Positions 8,348-16,910 of a DNA stretch of 64,000 nt are shown piece by piece. The notes beneath the pieces were generated by a model that saw only the letters and a program-made list of their open reading frames with translations, did no database searches and had not been told where the DNA came from. The stretch comes from Burkholderia sp. BCC0506. GTDB lineage: Bacteria > Pseudomonadota > Gammaproteobacteria > Burkholderiales > Burkholderiaceae. Made by a program: the position numbers and the translations under genes. Position 1 is the first letter of the stretch, and every line of letters starts with the position of its first letter. The stretch lies in contig NZ_CADFEN010000008.1 of the NCBI RefSeq assembly GCF_902833145.1, positions 310,001 through 374,000 of the forward strand, written 5' to 3'.

Positions 8348-9427
8348 ATGCTGACTCGCTCCATTCTTTCCGCTGCTGCTTTCTCGCTCGCAGCCTGCGC
8401 GACCGCGCCGTCGATCGCGCAGGACAACCAGGGCAACAACGCGGGCAACGCTGCATTTGCCGAGACCGGCGCACAGGGCCGCCCGGTCAAGGTCATGATC
8501 ATCACGATGTTCGGGCCGGAAGGCCAGGCGTGGCTCGACCGGCTCGGCCCGTGGCGCGACATCACCGTGCCGGGCCTGTCGCCCGACTATCCGGCCGTCC
8601 ACTGCAACAAGCAGGACGTGTGCGTGGTCACGACCGGCATGGGTTATGCGAACGCGTCGGCGACGATCATGGCGCTCACGTTCTCGCCGCGCTTCGATCT
8701 GCGCCGCACGTATTTCCTGGTCTCGGGTATCGCCGGCGTCGACCCCGCACAGGGCACGGTCGGATCGGCCGCATGGTCGAAATACCTCGTCGATTTCAGC
8801 CTGCAGTGGGAACTCGATGCACGCGAGATCCCGGCCGGCTGGAACACCGGCTATCTCGGCATCAACACGAAGAGCCCGAACGACAAGCCGCCGCTCGACT
8901 ATCGCACCGAAGTGTTCCAGCTCAACCCGCAGCTGACCGACGCCGCCTACGCGCTGTCGCGCAACGTCGTGCTCGCCGACAGCGCACAGGCGCAGGCCGC
9001 GCGCGCGAAGTTCACGTATGCGCCGGCGAACCGGCCGCCGACGGTGATCCAGTGCGATACGTCGTCGGGCAACACGTGGTTCTCGGGCACGCTGATCGGC
9101 GAGCGCGCGCGCCAGTGGACCAAGATCCTGACGGACGGCAAGGGCACCTACTGCATGACCGCGCAGGAAGACAACGCGACGTACGAAGCGCTCAAGCGCG
9201 CGGCGAGCGTGAAGCGGGTCGACCTGTCGCGCGTGGCCGTGCTGCGTACGGGGTCCGATTTCGACCGGCCGTACGCGGGGCAGACGAGCGCCGACAACCT
9301 GCTGAACTACGCGGATCAGGGCGGCTTCGCCCCGGCGACCGAAAACCTGTACCGCGCGGGCAATCCGCTGGTGCAGGACATCGTCACGCACTGGGGCGAA
9401 TGGCGCGACGGGGTGCCGCGCCGTTGA
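8348..9427 (+). CDS. Purine nucleoside permease-like protein (NUP family), exported
   Basis: A 359-residue protein of the NUP family, first described as purine nucleoside permeases in fungi. It starts with a signal peptide (MLTRSILSAAAFSLAACATAPSIAQ) and continues with VKVMIITMFGPEGQAWLDRLG and the VVTTGMGYANASATIMAL core. That core resembles the nucleoside-phosphorylase-like fold more than a membrane channel. No membrane segments follow the signal peptide, so a periplasmic nucleoside-binding or nucleoside-processing role is more plausible than transport. The ATG follows AAGGAACGCCG. A stand-alone gene with 231 bp of upstream space. Confidence 0.8.
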   Translation: MLTRSILSAAAFSLAACATAPSIAQDNQGNNAGNAAFAETGAQGRPVKVMIITMFGPEGQAWLDRLGPWRDITVPGLSPDYPAVHCNKQDVCVVTTGMGYANASATIMALTFSPRFDLRRTYFLVSGIAGVDPAQGTVGSAAWSKYLVDFSLQWELDAREIPAGWNTGYLGINTKSPNDKPPLDYRTEVFQLNPQLTDAAYALSRNVVLADSAQAQAARAKFTYAPANRPPTVIQCDTSSGNTWFSGTLIGERARQWTKILTDGKGTYCMTAQEDNATYEALKRAASVKRVDLSRVAVLRTGSDFDRPYAGQTSADNLLNYADQGGFAPATENLYRAGNPLVQDIVTHWGEWRDGVPRR

Positions 9428-9466
9428 TGACCGCAGGACGGTATCGGCGACACGGTGCCCGGCGCA

Positions 9467-9559
9467 TCAATGCGATTGCGGCGCCGAGCGGAACGGCGTC
9501 CAGACCGGCGTCGTGTCGTCCCAGTGATCGAGCGGCGAAGGAAGTTGATCGTTCATCAT
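9467..9559 (-). CDS. Candidate 30-residue small protein
   Basis: A short ORF beginning with two tandem ATG codons (9557-9559, 9554-9556), 5 nt after a clear GCAGGAG ribosome site. It encodes 30 residues (MMNDQLPSPLDHWDDTTPVW then TPFRSAPQSH). The product is rich in Asp, Trp and Pro, has no membrane segment or signal peptide and matches no family I know. It lies 92 bp downstream of the DUF4148 gene on the same strand, after a strong hairpin. The ribosome site and non-repetitive composition favour a real gene; length alone gives no support. Confidence 0.45.
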   Translation of the reverse strand: MMNDQLPSPLDHWDDTTPVWTPFRSAPQSH

Positions 9560-9606
9560 GTGCTCCTGCAACTAACTGACTCAGCAAGTCGTTCGACAAG
9601 GTGGTT

Positions 9607-9648
9607 CGCGACGCCGCGCACCGGGCAACCCCGCTGCGCGGCGTCGCG
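9607..9648 (-). terminator. 14-bp perfect stem-loop after the DUF4148 gene
   Basis: Arms 9607-9620 and 9635-9648 pair perfectly, with a 14-nt loop, only 3 bases after the stop codon of the DUF4148 gene. There is no T-run in either direction. It may cap the DUF4148 mRNA or reduce read-through into the small ORF. Confidence 0.5.
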
Positions 9649-9651
9649 CGT

Positions 9652-9945
9652 TTACCGGCCTCCGCCGGCGAGCTGATTGCTTTCCGGCATCGGGCGATAC
9701 GGGCCTTGGGCGAGTTCGAGCCCTTGCGGATACGACGTCGCCTTGCGCAGGTACGCGAGCGTGCCGTCCTTGCGTGCCTGCTCGACTTCCGCGCGCACTT
9801 CGGCGCGTGTACGCGGGCCGTTGTGCTGCGCGTACCACGACGTGTTGCCGTAGTCGCCGGCGTGCGGCGTACCCGAATCGGCGAAGGCCGGTGCGGACAC
9901 GGCAAGTGCGAGAGCAAGGGCCGAGAGAAGATGGCGGCGGTTCAT
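9652..9945 (-). CDS. DUF4148 domain-containing exported protein
   Basis: A 97-residue secreted protein of a family that is abundant in Burkholderia and has no known function. The signal peptide (MNRRHLLSALALALAVSAPAFA) is followed by the mature segment with the family's hallmark TRAEVRAEVEQARKDGTL. The start has AGGAG 8 nt upstream. The mature part is small and charged and probably periplasmic. No neighbouring gene hints at its job. Confidence 0.85.
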   Translation of the reverse strand: MNRRHLLSALALALAVSAPAFADSGTPHAGDYGNTSWYAQHNGPRTRAEVRAEVEQARKDGTLAYLRKATSYPQGLELAQGPYRPMPESNQLAGGGR

Positions 9946-10364
9946 GGCGTGACTCCTGGAGATGTCGGAGCGGGCGCCTGAGCGCTGACTCCGGTCCCGC
10001 GAGGCGGGATCTGTTCGATGCGCAACGAGGTGCGCGACAGGGTTTACTCTAGGTATCCGTTCCGTCGCGATAAATGCGGCAGACGCGAATTGAATTGTCG
10101 TGTCAGTGGAACAATCGCCATCCGCACGGTCGGCAGGGTTATGTCGACATGGCCGGCAGCCCCGTGGCACGGGCGTCGCGGCGTCGCGGCGACGATGCGC
10201 AACGACGCACGCGTGCCGATTGCAGCGGGCTGCGCAAAGGTTTACTGCGGATTCGGGAAGGATGGGGTGTTGCGCGTGAAGGTCGCGCGAGGCGGCGCCC
10301 AGACGGCGCCAGGGGGATGACGCGCGGGCGCCATGGCCCGCGCGTGCAGGTCAGACGATTGCGC
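9946..10364. other. Intergenic stretch, 419 bp, no gene seen
   Basis: Lies between the starts/ends of two minus-strand genes. I see only a weak dyad (ATTGT 10094-10098, ACAAT 10111-10115) and a possible minus-strand promoter near 10043-10060 for the DUF4148 gene. Open frames here lack ribosome sites and family similarity. Confidence 0.5.
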
Positions 10365-11372
10365 TTACGCCACCCACTCGTTGATGACCGGCGTATCGAG
10401 CGCCGGTGCGCGCTCGGCTTCCTCGAACGTGCGCTTGCTGCACGTCGCGTCGAGGCTGCCCTTGCCGCTCAGCAGCGGGCAACGGTCGAACACTTCGGCG
10501 ATCCAGTCGACGAACACGCGTACCTTCGGCGACAGATGGCGGCTGTGCGGATACACGACCGAGATCGGCATCGGCAGCGGCTTGACGCCGGGCAGCACTT
10601 CCTTGAGCCGGCCTTCGCGCAGGTGCGGCAGCACCATGAACAGCGGCGGCTGGATCAGGCCGAAGCCTTCGATCCCGCAGGTGACGTACGCATCCGCGTC
10701 GTTCACCGACACGATGCCCTCCATCTTCATCTCGACTTCCTTGCCGTCGATCAGGAACGTCCAGTCGATCGTGCGGCCCGTGCGGCTCGAGAAGTAGTTG
10801 ACGGCCTTGTGCTGGCTCAGGTCGTCGATCGTCTGCGGCTCGCCATGGCGCTCGAGGTAGTCGGGCGACGCGACCGTCACGCATTCGAACAGGCCGACGC
10901 GGCGTGCGACGAGCGACGAGTCCTGCAGCGCACCGACGCGGATCACGCAGTCGACGCCTTCCTGCAGCAGGTCGACCGGCCGGTCCGAGAGGCCGAGCTG
11001 CAGGTCGATGTCCGGATAGCGCGTATGGAATTCGCACAGCGACGGAATCACGAGCAGCCGCCCGATCGAACCCGGCATGTCGATACGCAACTTTCCGTGC
11101 GGTTTCCGGTTGTTGGCCTGGAAGCTTGCTTCGGTTTCCTCGACGTCCGCGAGGATTCGCACGCATCGTTCGTAGTACGCGGCGCCGTCCGGCGTGAGCG
11201 AGAGCCGGCGCGTGGTCCGGTGCATCAGCCGCACGCCGAGGAACGCTTCGAGATTCTGGATGATCGTCGTGACGGACGCTCGCGGCAAGCCGAGCGTTTC
11301 TGCTGCCTTGGTGAAGCTGCTTGTATCGACGACGCGAGTAAATACCTGCATGGCCTGAAGCCGGTCCATCAC
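10365..11372 (-). CDS. ceoR: LysR-type regulator of the ceo efflux operon
   Basis: A 335-residue LysR-family protein. The N-terminal winged helix (residues 1-60, SFTKAAETLGLPRASVTTIIQNLEAFLGVRL) is followed by a periplasmic-binding-like effector domain. It is divergent from llpE-ceoA-ceoB-opcM, the arrangement known from B. cenocepacia, where CeoR controls the salicylate- and antibiotic-responsive operon. The assignment rests on synteny with that locus plus family type. The C-terminal 40 residues, rich in charged residues, extend past the usual LysR end. Confidence 0.85.
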   Translation of the reverse strand: MMDRLQAMQVFTRVVDTSSFTKAAETLGLPRASVTTIIQNLEAFLGVRLMHRTTRRLSLTPDGAAYYERCVRILADVEETEASFQANNRKPHGKLRIDMPGSIGRLLVIPSLCEFHTRYPDIDLQLGLSDRPVDLLQEGVDCVIRVGALQDSSLVARRVGLFECVTVASPDYLERHGEPQTIDDLSQHKAVNYFSSRTGRTIDWTFLIDGKEVEMKMEGIVSVNDADAYVTCGIEGFGLIQPPLFMVLPHLREGRLKEVLPGVKPLPMPISVVYPHSRHLSPKVRVFVDWIAEVFDRCPLLSGKGSLDATCSKRTFEEAERAPALDTPVINEWVA

Positions 11373-11407
11373 AACCTCCGCAATTTAATTTGCCGCCGGA
11401 ACAAGAA

Positions 11408-11437
11408 GGCTGCGCTACCTCGTGGGTAAACGCAGCC
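11408..11437. promoter_or_regulatory. Dyad in the ceoR-llpE intergenic region
   Basis: GGCTGCG (11408-11414) pairs with CGCAGCC (11431-11437). Inside, CTACC and GGGTA extend the symmetry around a TCGT centre. It lies 35 bp upstream of ceoR and about 107 bp before the llpE start, where a LysR operator or a leader hairpin would be expected. Confidence 0.4.
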
Positions 11438-11543
11438 TCGGATTGTTCGGGGGCGTTGAATTGTGTTGCCGGATTATAGGCATTTATCCCAATGTCTGCC
11501 GGACTCAGAATTCGTTCCATCTCGAAATGGATGCTGCATCGTC

Positions 11544-12404
11544 ATGGACGCTTCTGAATTCAGCAAATTCCTGAAAGCCGCGCTGCCCGCGCAAGCCATA
11601 GCGGGCGCGGCGCTGACGGTTGCCGAAGTGGAAATCCCCGGCTACGCACAGGACATCGTGCTGCGTCTCTACCGCCGCCCCGACAAGACCGGGTTGCCAG
11701 TAGTGCTTTATTTCCACGGCGGCGGCTTCGTCCGCGGTTCGCTCGAAGACGCGGATTTCGCCGCGCGCTTTTTAGCAGAACGCTTACCAGCTCTCGTAGT
11801 GTCGGTCGATTATTCGCTCGCGCCGGCCTTTCCATTTCCGGCTGCGCCGGAGGATGCGTATCGCGCCGCCGTGTGGGCCGCGACGCGCGCCCGCGCGTTC
11901 GGCGGCAACCCGAAGAAGATCGGGGTCGCGGGGCATGACGCGGGCGGCCAGCTCGCGAACTGCCTCGCCTTCATCGCACGCGACCGCGGTGAAGTGTCGA
12001 TCGCCGCGCAGGCGCTGTTCGGGCCGATGCTCGACCCGAGCATGACGCGCATCGGCGACGCCGAGCGCCTCGCGTCCGACATCACCGCGCGCGAATGCGC
12101 GGCCTGCTATCGCGCGTACCTGCCGCAGGCGGCGCAGCGCATGCACCCGTACGCGGCGCCGATCGAATCGGTGCGCCTCGCGGGGCTGCCGCCGACGCTC
12201 GTCGTCACCGCGCAGAACGACGTACTGCACGTCGAAGCGGAAAACTATGCGGGCTGCCTGATCTCGTCGGGCGTGCTCACGCAGGTGATCCGCTATCCGG
12301 ACATCACGCACGCCGCGCTCGCCACGCACGAAGCCGCGTTCGAGGAAGCCGTGCGCTTCTTCCAGTGCCGCTTCCAGGCCCGCCAACCGAACCGTCCCGA
12401 ATAA
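11544..12404 (+). CDS. llpE: Lipase-like alpha/beta hydrolase of the ceo operon, nucleophile Ser replaced by Asp
   Basis: A 286-residue protein of the hormone-sensitive-lipase branch. It shows the oxyanion HGGGF motif, the VDYSLAPAFPFPAAPEDA segment, a likely acid Asp226 in QNDVLH and a likely His256 in DITHAAL. At the nucleophile elbow the family has GDSAGG, but here it reads GHDAGG, so Asp132 (codon 11937-11939) occupies the Ser position. It is the first gene of the efflux operon, 32 bp before ceoA. The role of LlpE is not established. Either it is non-catalytic or it uses Asp as nucleophile, as dehalogenases and epoxide hydrolases of this fold do. Confidence 0.88.
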   Translation: MDASEFSKFLKAALPAQAIAGAALTVAEVEIPGYAQDIVLRLYRRPDKTGLPVVLYFHGGGFVRGSLEDADFAARFLAERLPALVVSVDYSLAPAFPFPAAPEDAYRAAVWAATRARAFGGNPKKIGVAGHDAGGQLANCLAFIARDRGEVSIAAQALFGPMLDPSMTRIGDAERLASDITARECAACYRAYLPQAAQRMHPYAAPIESVRLAGLPPTLVVTAQNDVLHVEAENYAGCLISSGVLTQVIRYPDITHAALATHEAAFEEAVRFFQCRFQARQPNRPE

Positions 12405-12436
12405 CCAGAACCAATCCACGCTTACTGGAGATCCAC

Positions 12437-13654
12437 ATGGCCATCCTACGCACCTCCCGCTCCCGAATCGCGACCGCGGCGATCGTGACGCTCGCCGTCG
12501 TCGGCCTCGGCACGTTCGGCGCGATGCGCGTGAACGCGAATGCGCCCGAGAAGGCGGCCGCGCCGCTGCCCGAAGTCGATGTCGCGACCGTCGTGCCGCA
12601 GACCGTGACCGACTGGCAAAGCTATTCGGGCCGCCTCGAGGCGGTCGAGAAAGTCGACGTGCGCCCGCAGGTGTCGGGCACGATCGTCGCGGTGAACTTC
12701 AAGGACGGCGCGCTCGTGAAGAAGGGCGACGTGCTGTTCGTGATCGATCCGCGCCCGTACCAGGCGGAAGTCGACCGCGCGGCCGCGCAGCTCGCGGCCG
12801 CACAGGCCCGCAACGGCTACGCGCAGAGCGACTGGCAGCGCGCGCAGCGGCTGATCGGCGACAACGCGATCGCGAAGCGCGACTACGACGAGAAGCAGAA
12901 CGCGGCACGCGAAGCGAGCGCGAACCTGAAGGCCGCCGAAGCCGCGCTGGAGACGGCGCGCATCAACCTCGGCTATACGCGCATCACGGCGCCGGTGTCG
13001 GGCCGCGTGTCACGCGCGGAAATCACGCTCGGCAACGTCGTGTCGGCCGGCGCATCGGCCGCGCCGCTGACGACGCTGGTGTCGGTGTCGCCGATCTACG
13101 CGTCGTTCGACGCGGACGAGCAGACCTACCTGCAATACATCAACGGCGCGCGCAACGGCCGCAAGGTGCCGGTCGAGCTCGGCCTCGCGAACGAAACCGG
13201 CTACTCGCGCAGCGGCGAGATCGACTCGGTCGACAACCGGCTCGACACGTCGTCGGGCACGATCCGCGTGCGCGCACGCTTCGACAACGCGGACGGCACG
13301 CTCGTCCCGGGCCTGTACGCACGGGTGAAGGTGGGCGGCAGCGCGCCGCACGAGGCGCTGCTCGTCGACGACGCGGCGATCAACACCGACCAGGACAAGA
13401 AGTTCGTGTTCGTCGTCGATCAGCAGGGCCGCGTGTCGTACCGCGAAGTGCAGCCGGGGATGCAGCACGGCAACCGGCGCGTGATCGTGAGCGGGCTGTC
13501 GGCCGGCGACCGCGTGGTCGTGAACGGCACGCAGCGCGTGCGCCCCGGCGAGCAGGTGAAGCCGCACATGGTCCCGATGACGGGCGGCGACGAGCCGTCC
13601 GCGCCGCTCGCGGGCACCGCGAAGCCGGCCGCACCGGCGAAGGCGGATTCGTAA
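12437..13654 (+). CDS. ceoA: RND efflux periplasmic adaptor (membrane fusion protein)
   Basis: The adaptor that joins the CeoB pump to the OpcM channel. It has 405 residues: an N-terminal signal anchor, a barrel-sandwich/lipoyl domain (GTIVAVNFKDGALVKKGDVLFVIDPRPY), an alpha-helical hairpin (about 100-165) and the ITAPVSGRVSRAEITLGNVVSAG return strand. There is no lipobox cysteine, so unlike AcrA it is probably not lipidated. The start has GGAG 6 nt upstream. The next gene, ceoB, begins 45 bp downstream. Confidence 0.92.
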   Translation: MAILRTSRSRIATAAIVTLAVVGLGTFGAMRVNANAPEKAAAPLPEVDVATVVPQTVTDWQSYSGRLEAVEKVDVRPQVSGTIVAVNFKDGALVKKGDVLFVIDPRPYQAEVDRAAAQLAAAQARNGYAQSDWQRAQRLIGDNAIAKRDYDEKQNAAREASANLKAAEAALETARINLGYTRITAPVSGRVSRAEITLGNVVSAGASAAPLTTLVSVSPIYASFDADEQTYLQYINGARNGRKVPVELGLANETGYSRSGEIDSVDNRLDTSSGTIRVRARFDNADGTLVPGLYARVKVGGSAPHEALLVDDAAINTDQDKKFVFVVDQQGRVSYREVQPGMQHGNRRVIVSGLSAGDRVVVNGTQRVRPGEQVKPHMVPMTGGDEPSAPLAGTAKPAAPAKADS

Positions 13655-13699
13655 GCGGCGCGCCGCTTCGCATCCGCGTTCAACCAGACAGAGCAACCC

Positions 13700-16600
13700 A
13701 TGAACATTTCCAAATTCTTTATCGACCGGCCGATCTTCGCAGGAGTCCTATCGGTGATCATCCTGCTCGGTGGGGTGATCGCGATGTTCCTGCTGCCGAT
13801 TTCGGAATATCCGGAAGTCGTGCCGCCTTCCGTGATCGTGAAGGCGCAGTACCCGGGCGCGAACCCGAAAGTGATCGCCGAGACGGTCGCGTCGCCGCTG
13901 GAAGAGCAGATCAACGGCGTCGAGGACATGCTCTACATGCAGTCGCAGGCGAACAGCGACGGCAACATGACGATCACCGTCACGTTCAAGCTCGGCACCG
14001 ACCCGGACAAGGCCACGCAGCTCGTGCAGAACCGCGTGAACCAGGCGCTGCCGCGCTTGCCGGAAGACGTGCAGCGGCTCGGCATCACCACGGTGAAGAG
14101 CTCGCCGACGCTGACGATGGTGGTCCACCTGATCTCGCCGGACAACCGCTACGACATGACCTACCTGCGCAACTACGCGCTGATCAACGTGAAGGACCGC
14201 CTGTCGCGGATCCAGGGCGTCGGCCAGGTGCAGCTGTGGGGTTCGGGCGACTACGCGATGCGCGTGTGGCTCGATCCGCAGAAGGTCGCGCAGCGCGGGC
14301 TGTCGGCCGAGGACGTCGTGCAGGCGATCCGCGAGCAGAACGTGCAGGTCGCGGCCGGCGTGATCGGCGCGTCGCCGTCGCTGCCGGGCACGCCGCTGCA
14401 GTTGTCGGTGAACGCGCGCGGGCGTCTGCAGACGGAAGACGAATTCGGCGACATCGTCGTGAAGACGACGCCGGACGGCGGCGTCACGCACCTGCGCGAC
14501 ATCGCGCGGATCGAACTCGACGCGTCCGAATACGGGCTGCGCTCGCTGCTCGACAACAAGCCGGCCGTCGCGATGGCGATCAACCAGTCGCCGGGTGCGA
14601 ACTCGCTGCAGATCTCGGACGAAGTGCGCAAGACGATGGCCGAGCTGAAGCAGGACATGCCGGCGGGCGTCGACTACAGGATCGTCTATGACCCGACGCA
14701 GTTCGTGCGCTCGTCGATCAAGGCCGTCGTGCACACGCTGCTCGAAGCGATCGCGCTGGTCGTGATCGTCGTGATCGTGTTCCTGCAGACCTGGCGCGCG
14801 TCGCTGATTCCGCTGATCGCGGTGCCGGTGTCGATCATCGGCACGTTCTCGCTGCTGCTGGCGTTCGGCTATTCGATCAACGCGTTGTCGCTGTTCGGGA
14901 TGGTGCTCGCGATCGGGATCGTGGTCGACGATGCGATCGTCGTCGTCGAGAACGTCGAGCGCAACATCGAGAACGGGATGAACGCACGGCAGGCGACCTA
15001 CAAGGCGATGCAGGAAGTGAGCGGGCCGATCATCGCGATCGCGCTGACGCTCGTCGCCGTGTTCGTGCCGCTCGCATTCATGTCGGGCCTGACCGGCCAG
15101 TTCTACAAGCAGTTCGCGATGACCATCGCGATCTCGACGGTGATCTCGGCGTTCAACTCGCTGACGCTGTCGCCGGCGCTGTCCGCGATCCTGCTGAAGG
15201 GCCATGGCGACAAGGAAGACTGGCTCACGCGCGTGATGAACCGCGTACTCGGCGGTTTCTTCCGCGGCTTCAACAAGGTGTTCCATCGCGGTGCGGAGAA
15301 CTACGGCCGCGGCGTGCGCGGCGTGCTGTCGCGCAAGACGCTGATGCTTGGCGTGTACCTCGTGCTGGTCGGCGCGACCGTGCTCGTGTCGAAGATCGTG
15401 CCGGGCGGCTTCGTGCCCGCGCAGGACAAGGAATACCTGATCGCGTTCGCGCAGTTGCCCAACGGTGCATCGCTCGACCGCACCGAGAAGGTGATTCGCG
15501 ACATGGGTTCGATCGCGCTGAAGCAGCCGGGCGTCGAGAGCGCCGTCGCGTTCCCGGGGCTGTCGGTGAACGGCTTCACGAACAGCTCGAGCGCAGGCAT
15601 CGTGTTCGTCACGCTCAAGCCGTTCGCGGAGCGGCATGGCAAGGCGCTGTCGGCCGGTGCGATCGCCGGTGCGCTGAACCAGAAGTACGGCGCGATCAAG
15701 GATTCGTTCGTCGCGGTGTTCCCGCCGCCGCCGGTGCTCGGCCTCGGTACGCTCGGCGGGTTCAAGATGCAGATCGAGGATCGCGGCGCGGTCGGCTACG
15801 CGAAGCTGTCGGATGCGACCAACGACTTCATCAAGCGCGCGCAGCAGGCGCCGGAACTCGGCCCGCTGTTCACCAGCTACCAGATCAACGTGCCGCAGCT
15901 GAACGTCGATCTCGACCGCGTGAAGGCGAAGCAGCTCGGCGTGCCGGTGACCGACGTGTTCAACACGATGCAGGTGTATCTCGGCTCGCTGTACGTGAAC
16001 GACTTCAACCGCTTCGGGCGCGTGTACCAGGTGCGCGTGCAGGCCGATGCGCCGTTCCGCCAGCGCGCGGACGACATCCTGCAACTGAAGACCCGCAACG
16101 ACAAGGGCGAAATGGTGCCGCTGTCGTCGCTGGTGACGGTGACGCCGACGTTCGGCCCCGAAATGGTCGTGCGCTACAACGGCTACACGGCAGCCGACAT
16201 CAACGGCGGCCCGGCGCCCGGCTTCTCGTCGGGGCAGGCGCAGGCCGCGGTCGAGCGCATCGCGCACGAGACGCTGCCGCGCGGCGTGCGCTTCGAATGG
16301 ACCGACCTCACGTACCAGCAGATCCTCGCGGGCGATTCGGCGATGTGGGTGTTCCCGATCAGCGTGCTGCTCGTGTTCCTCGTGCTCGCCGCGTTGTATG
16401 AAAGCCTGACGCTGCCGTTGGCGGTGATCCTGATCGTGCCGATGAGCATCCTGTCGGCGCTGACGGGCGTGTGGCTCACGCAGGGCGACAACAACATCTT
16501 CACGCAGATCGGCCTGATGGTGCTGGTGGGGCTGTCGGCGAAGAACGCGATCCTGATCGTCGAATTCGCGCGCGAGCTCGAACACGACGGCAGGACGCCG

Positions 16601-16900
16601 CTCGAGGCCGCGATCGAGGCGAGCCGGCTGCGGCTGCGTCCGATCCTGATGACGTCGATCGCCTTCATCATGGGCGTGGTGCCGCTCGTCACGTCGACCG
16701 GCGCCGGTTCGGAAATGCGCCATGCGATGGGTGTCGCGGTGTTCTTCGGGATGCTCGGCGTGACGCTGTTCGGGCTGATGCTGACGCCGGTGTTCTACGT
16801 CGTGCTGCGCACGCTCGCGGGCGGCAAGATCCACGTCGCCGGCAAGGACTCGGCAGGCTATGGTGTGCCGGCTCCGGGCGTGCCGGCATCGGATGCTTGA
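13700..16900 (+). CDS. ceoB: RND multidrug efflux pump, inner-membrane transporter
   Basis: A 1066-residue proton/drug antiporter of the HAE1 family (AcrB-like). It shows the N-terminal MNISKFFIDRPIFAGVLSVIILLGG helix, two large periplasmic loops and twelve membrane segments. The proton-relay aspartates are in the GIVVDDAIVVVENVER motif of TM4, and GLSAKNAILIVEFA lies in TM10-11. In B. cenocepacia this pump exports chloramphenicol, trimethoprim, ciprofloxacin and salicylate-related compounds; here that specificity is inferred. Full length, no frameshift seen. Confidence 0.95.
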   Translation: MNISKFFIDRPIFAGVLSVIILLGGVIAMFLLPISEYPEVVPPSVIVKAQYPGANPKVIAETVASPLEEQINGVEDMLYMQSQANSDGNMTITVTFKLGTDPDKATQLVQNRVNQALPRLPEDVQRLGITTVKSSPTLTMVVHLISPDNRYDMTYLRNYALINVKDRLSRIQGVGQVQLWGSGDYAMRVWLDPQKVAQRGLSAEDVVQAIREQNVQVAAGVIGASPSLPGTPLQLSVNARGRLQTEDEFGDIVVKTTPDGGVTHLRDIARIELDASEYGLRSLLDNKPAVAMAINQSPGANSLQISDEVRKTMAELKQDMPAGVDYRIVYDPTQFVRSSIKAVVHTLLEAIALVVIVVIVFLQTWRASLIPLIAVPVSIIGTFSLLLAFGYSINALSLFGMVLAIGIVVDDAIVVVENVERNIENGMNARQATYKAMQEVSGPIIAIALTLVAVFVPLAFMSGLTGQFYKQFAMTIAISTVISAFNSLTLSPALSAILLKGHGDKEDWLTRVMNRVLGGFFRGFNKVFHRGAENYGRGVRGVLSRKTLMLGVYLVLVGATVLVSKIVPGGFVPAQDKEYLIAFAQLPNGASLDRTEKVIRDMGSIALKQPGVESAVAFPGLSVNGFTNSSSAGIVFVTLKPFAERHGKALSAGAIAGALNQKYGAIKDSFVAVFPPPPVLGLGTLGGFKMQIEDRGAVGYAKLSDATNDFIKRAQQAPELGPLFTSYQINVPQLNVDLDRVKAKQLGVPVTDVFNTMQVYLGSLYVNDFNRFGRVYQVRVQADAPFRQRADDILQLKTRNDKGEMVPLSSLVTVTPTFGPEMVVRYNGYTAADINGGPAPGFSSGQAQAAVERIAHETLPRGVRFEWTDLTYQQILAGDSAMWVFPISVLLVFLVLAALYESLTLPLAVILIVPMSILSALTGVWLTQGDNNIFTQIGLMVLVGLSAKNAILIVEFARELEHDGRTPLEAAIEASRLRLRPILMTSIAFIMGVVPLVTSTGAGSEMRHAMGVAVFFGMLGVTLFGLMLTPVFYVVLRTLAGGKIHVAGKDSAGYGVPAPGVPASDA

Positions 16901-16910
16901 GGACAACACA

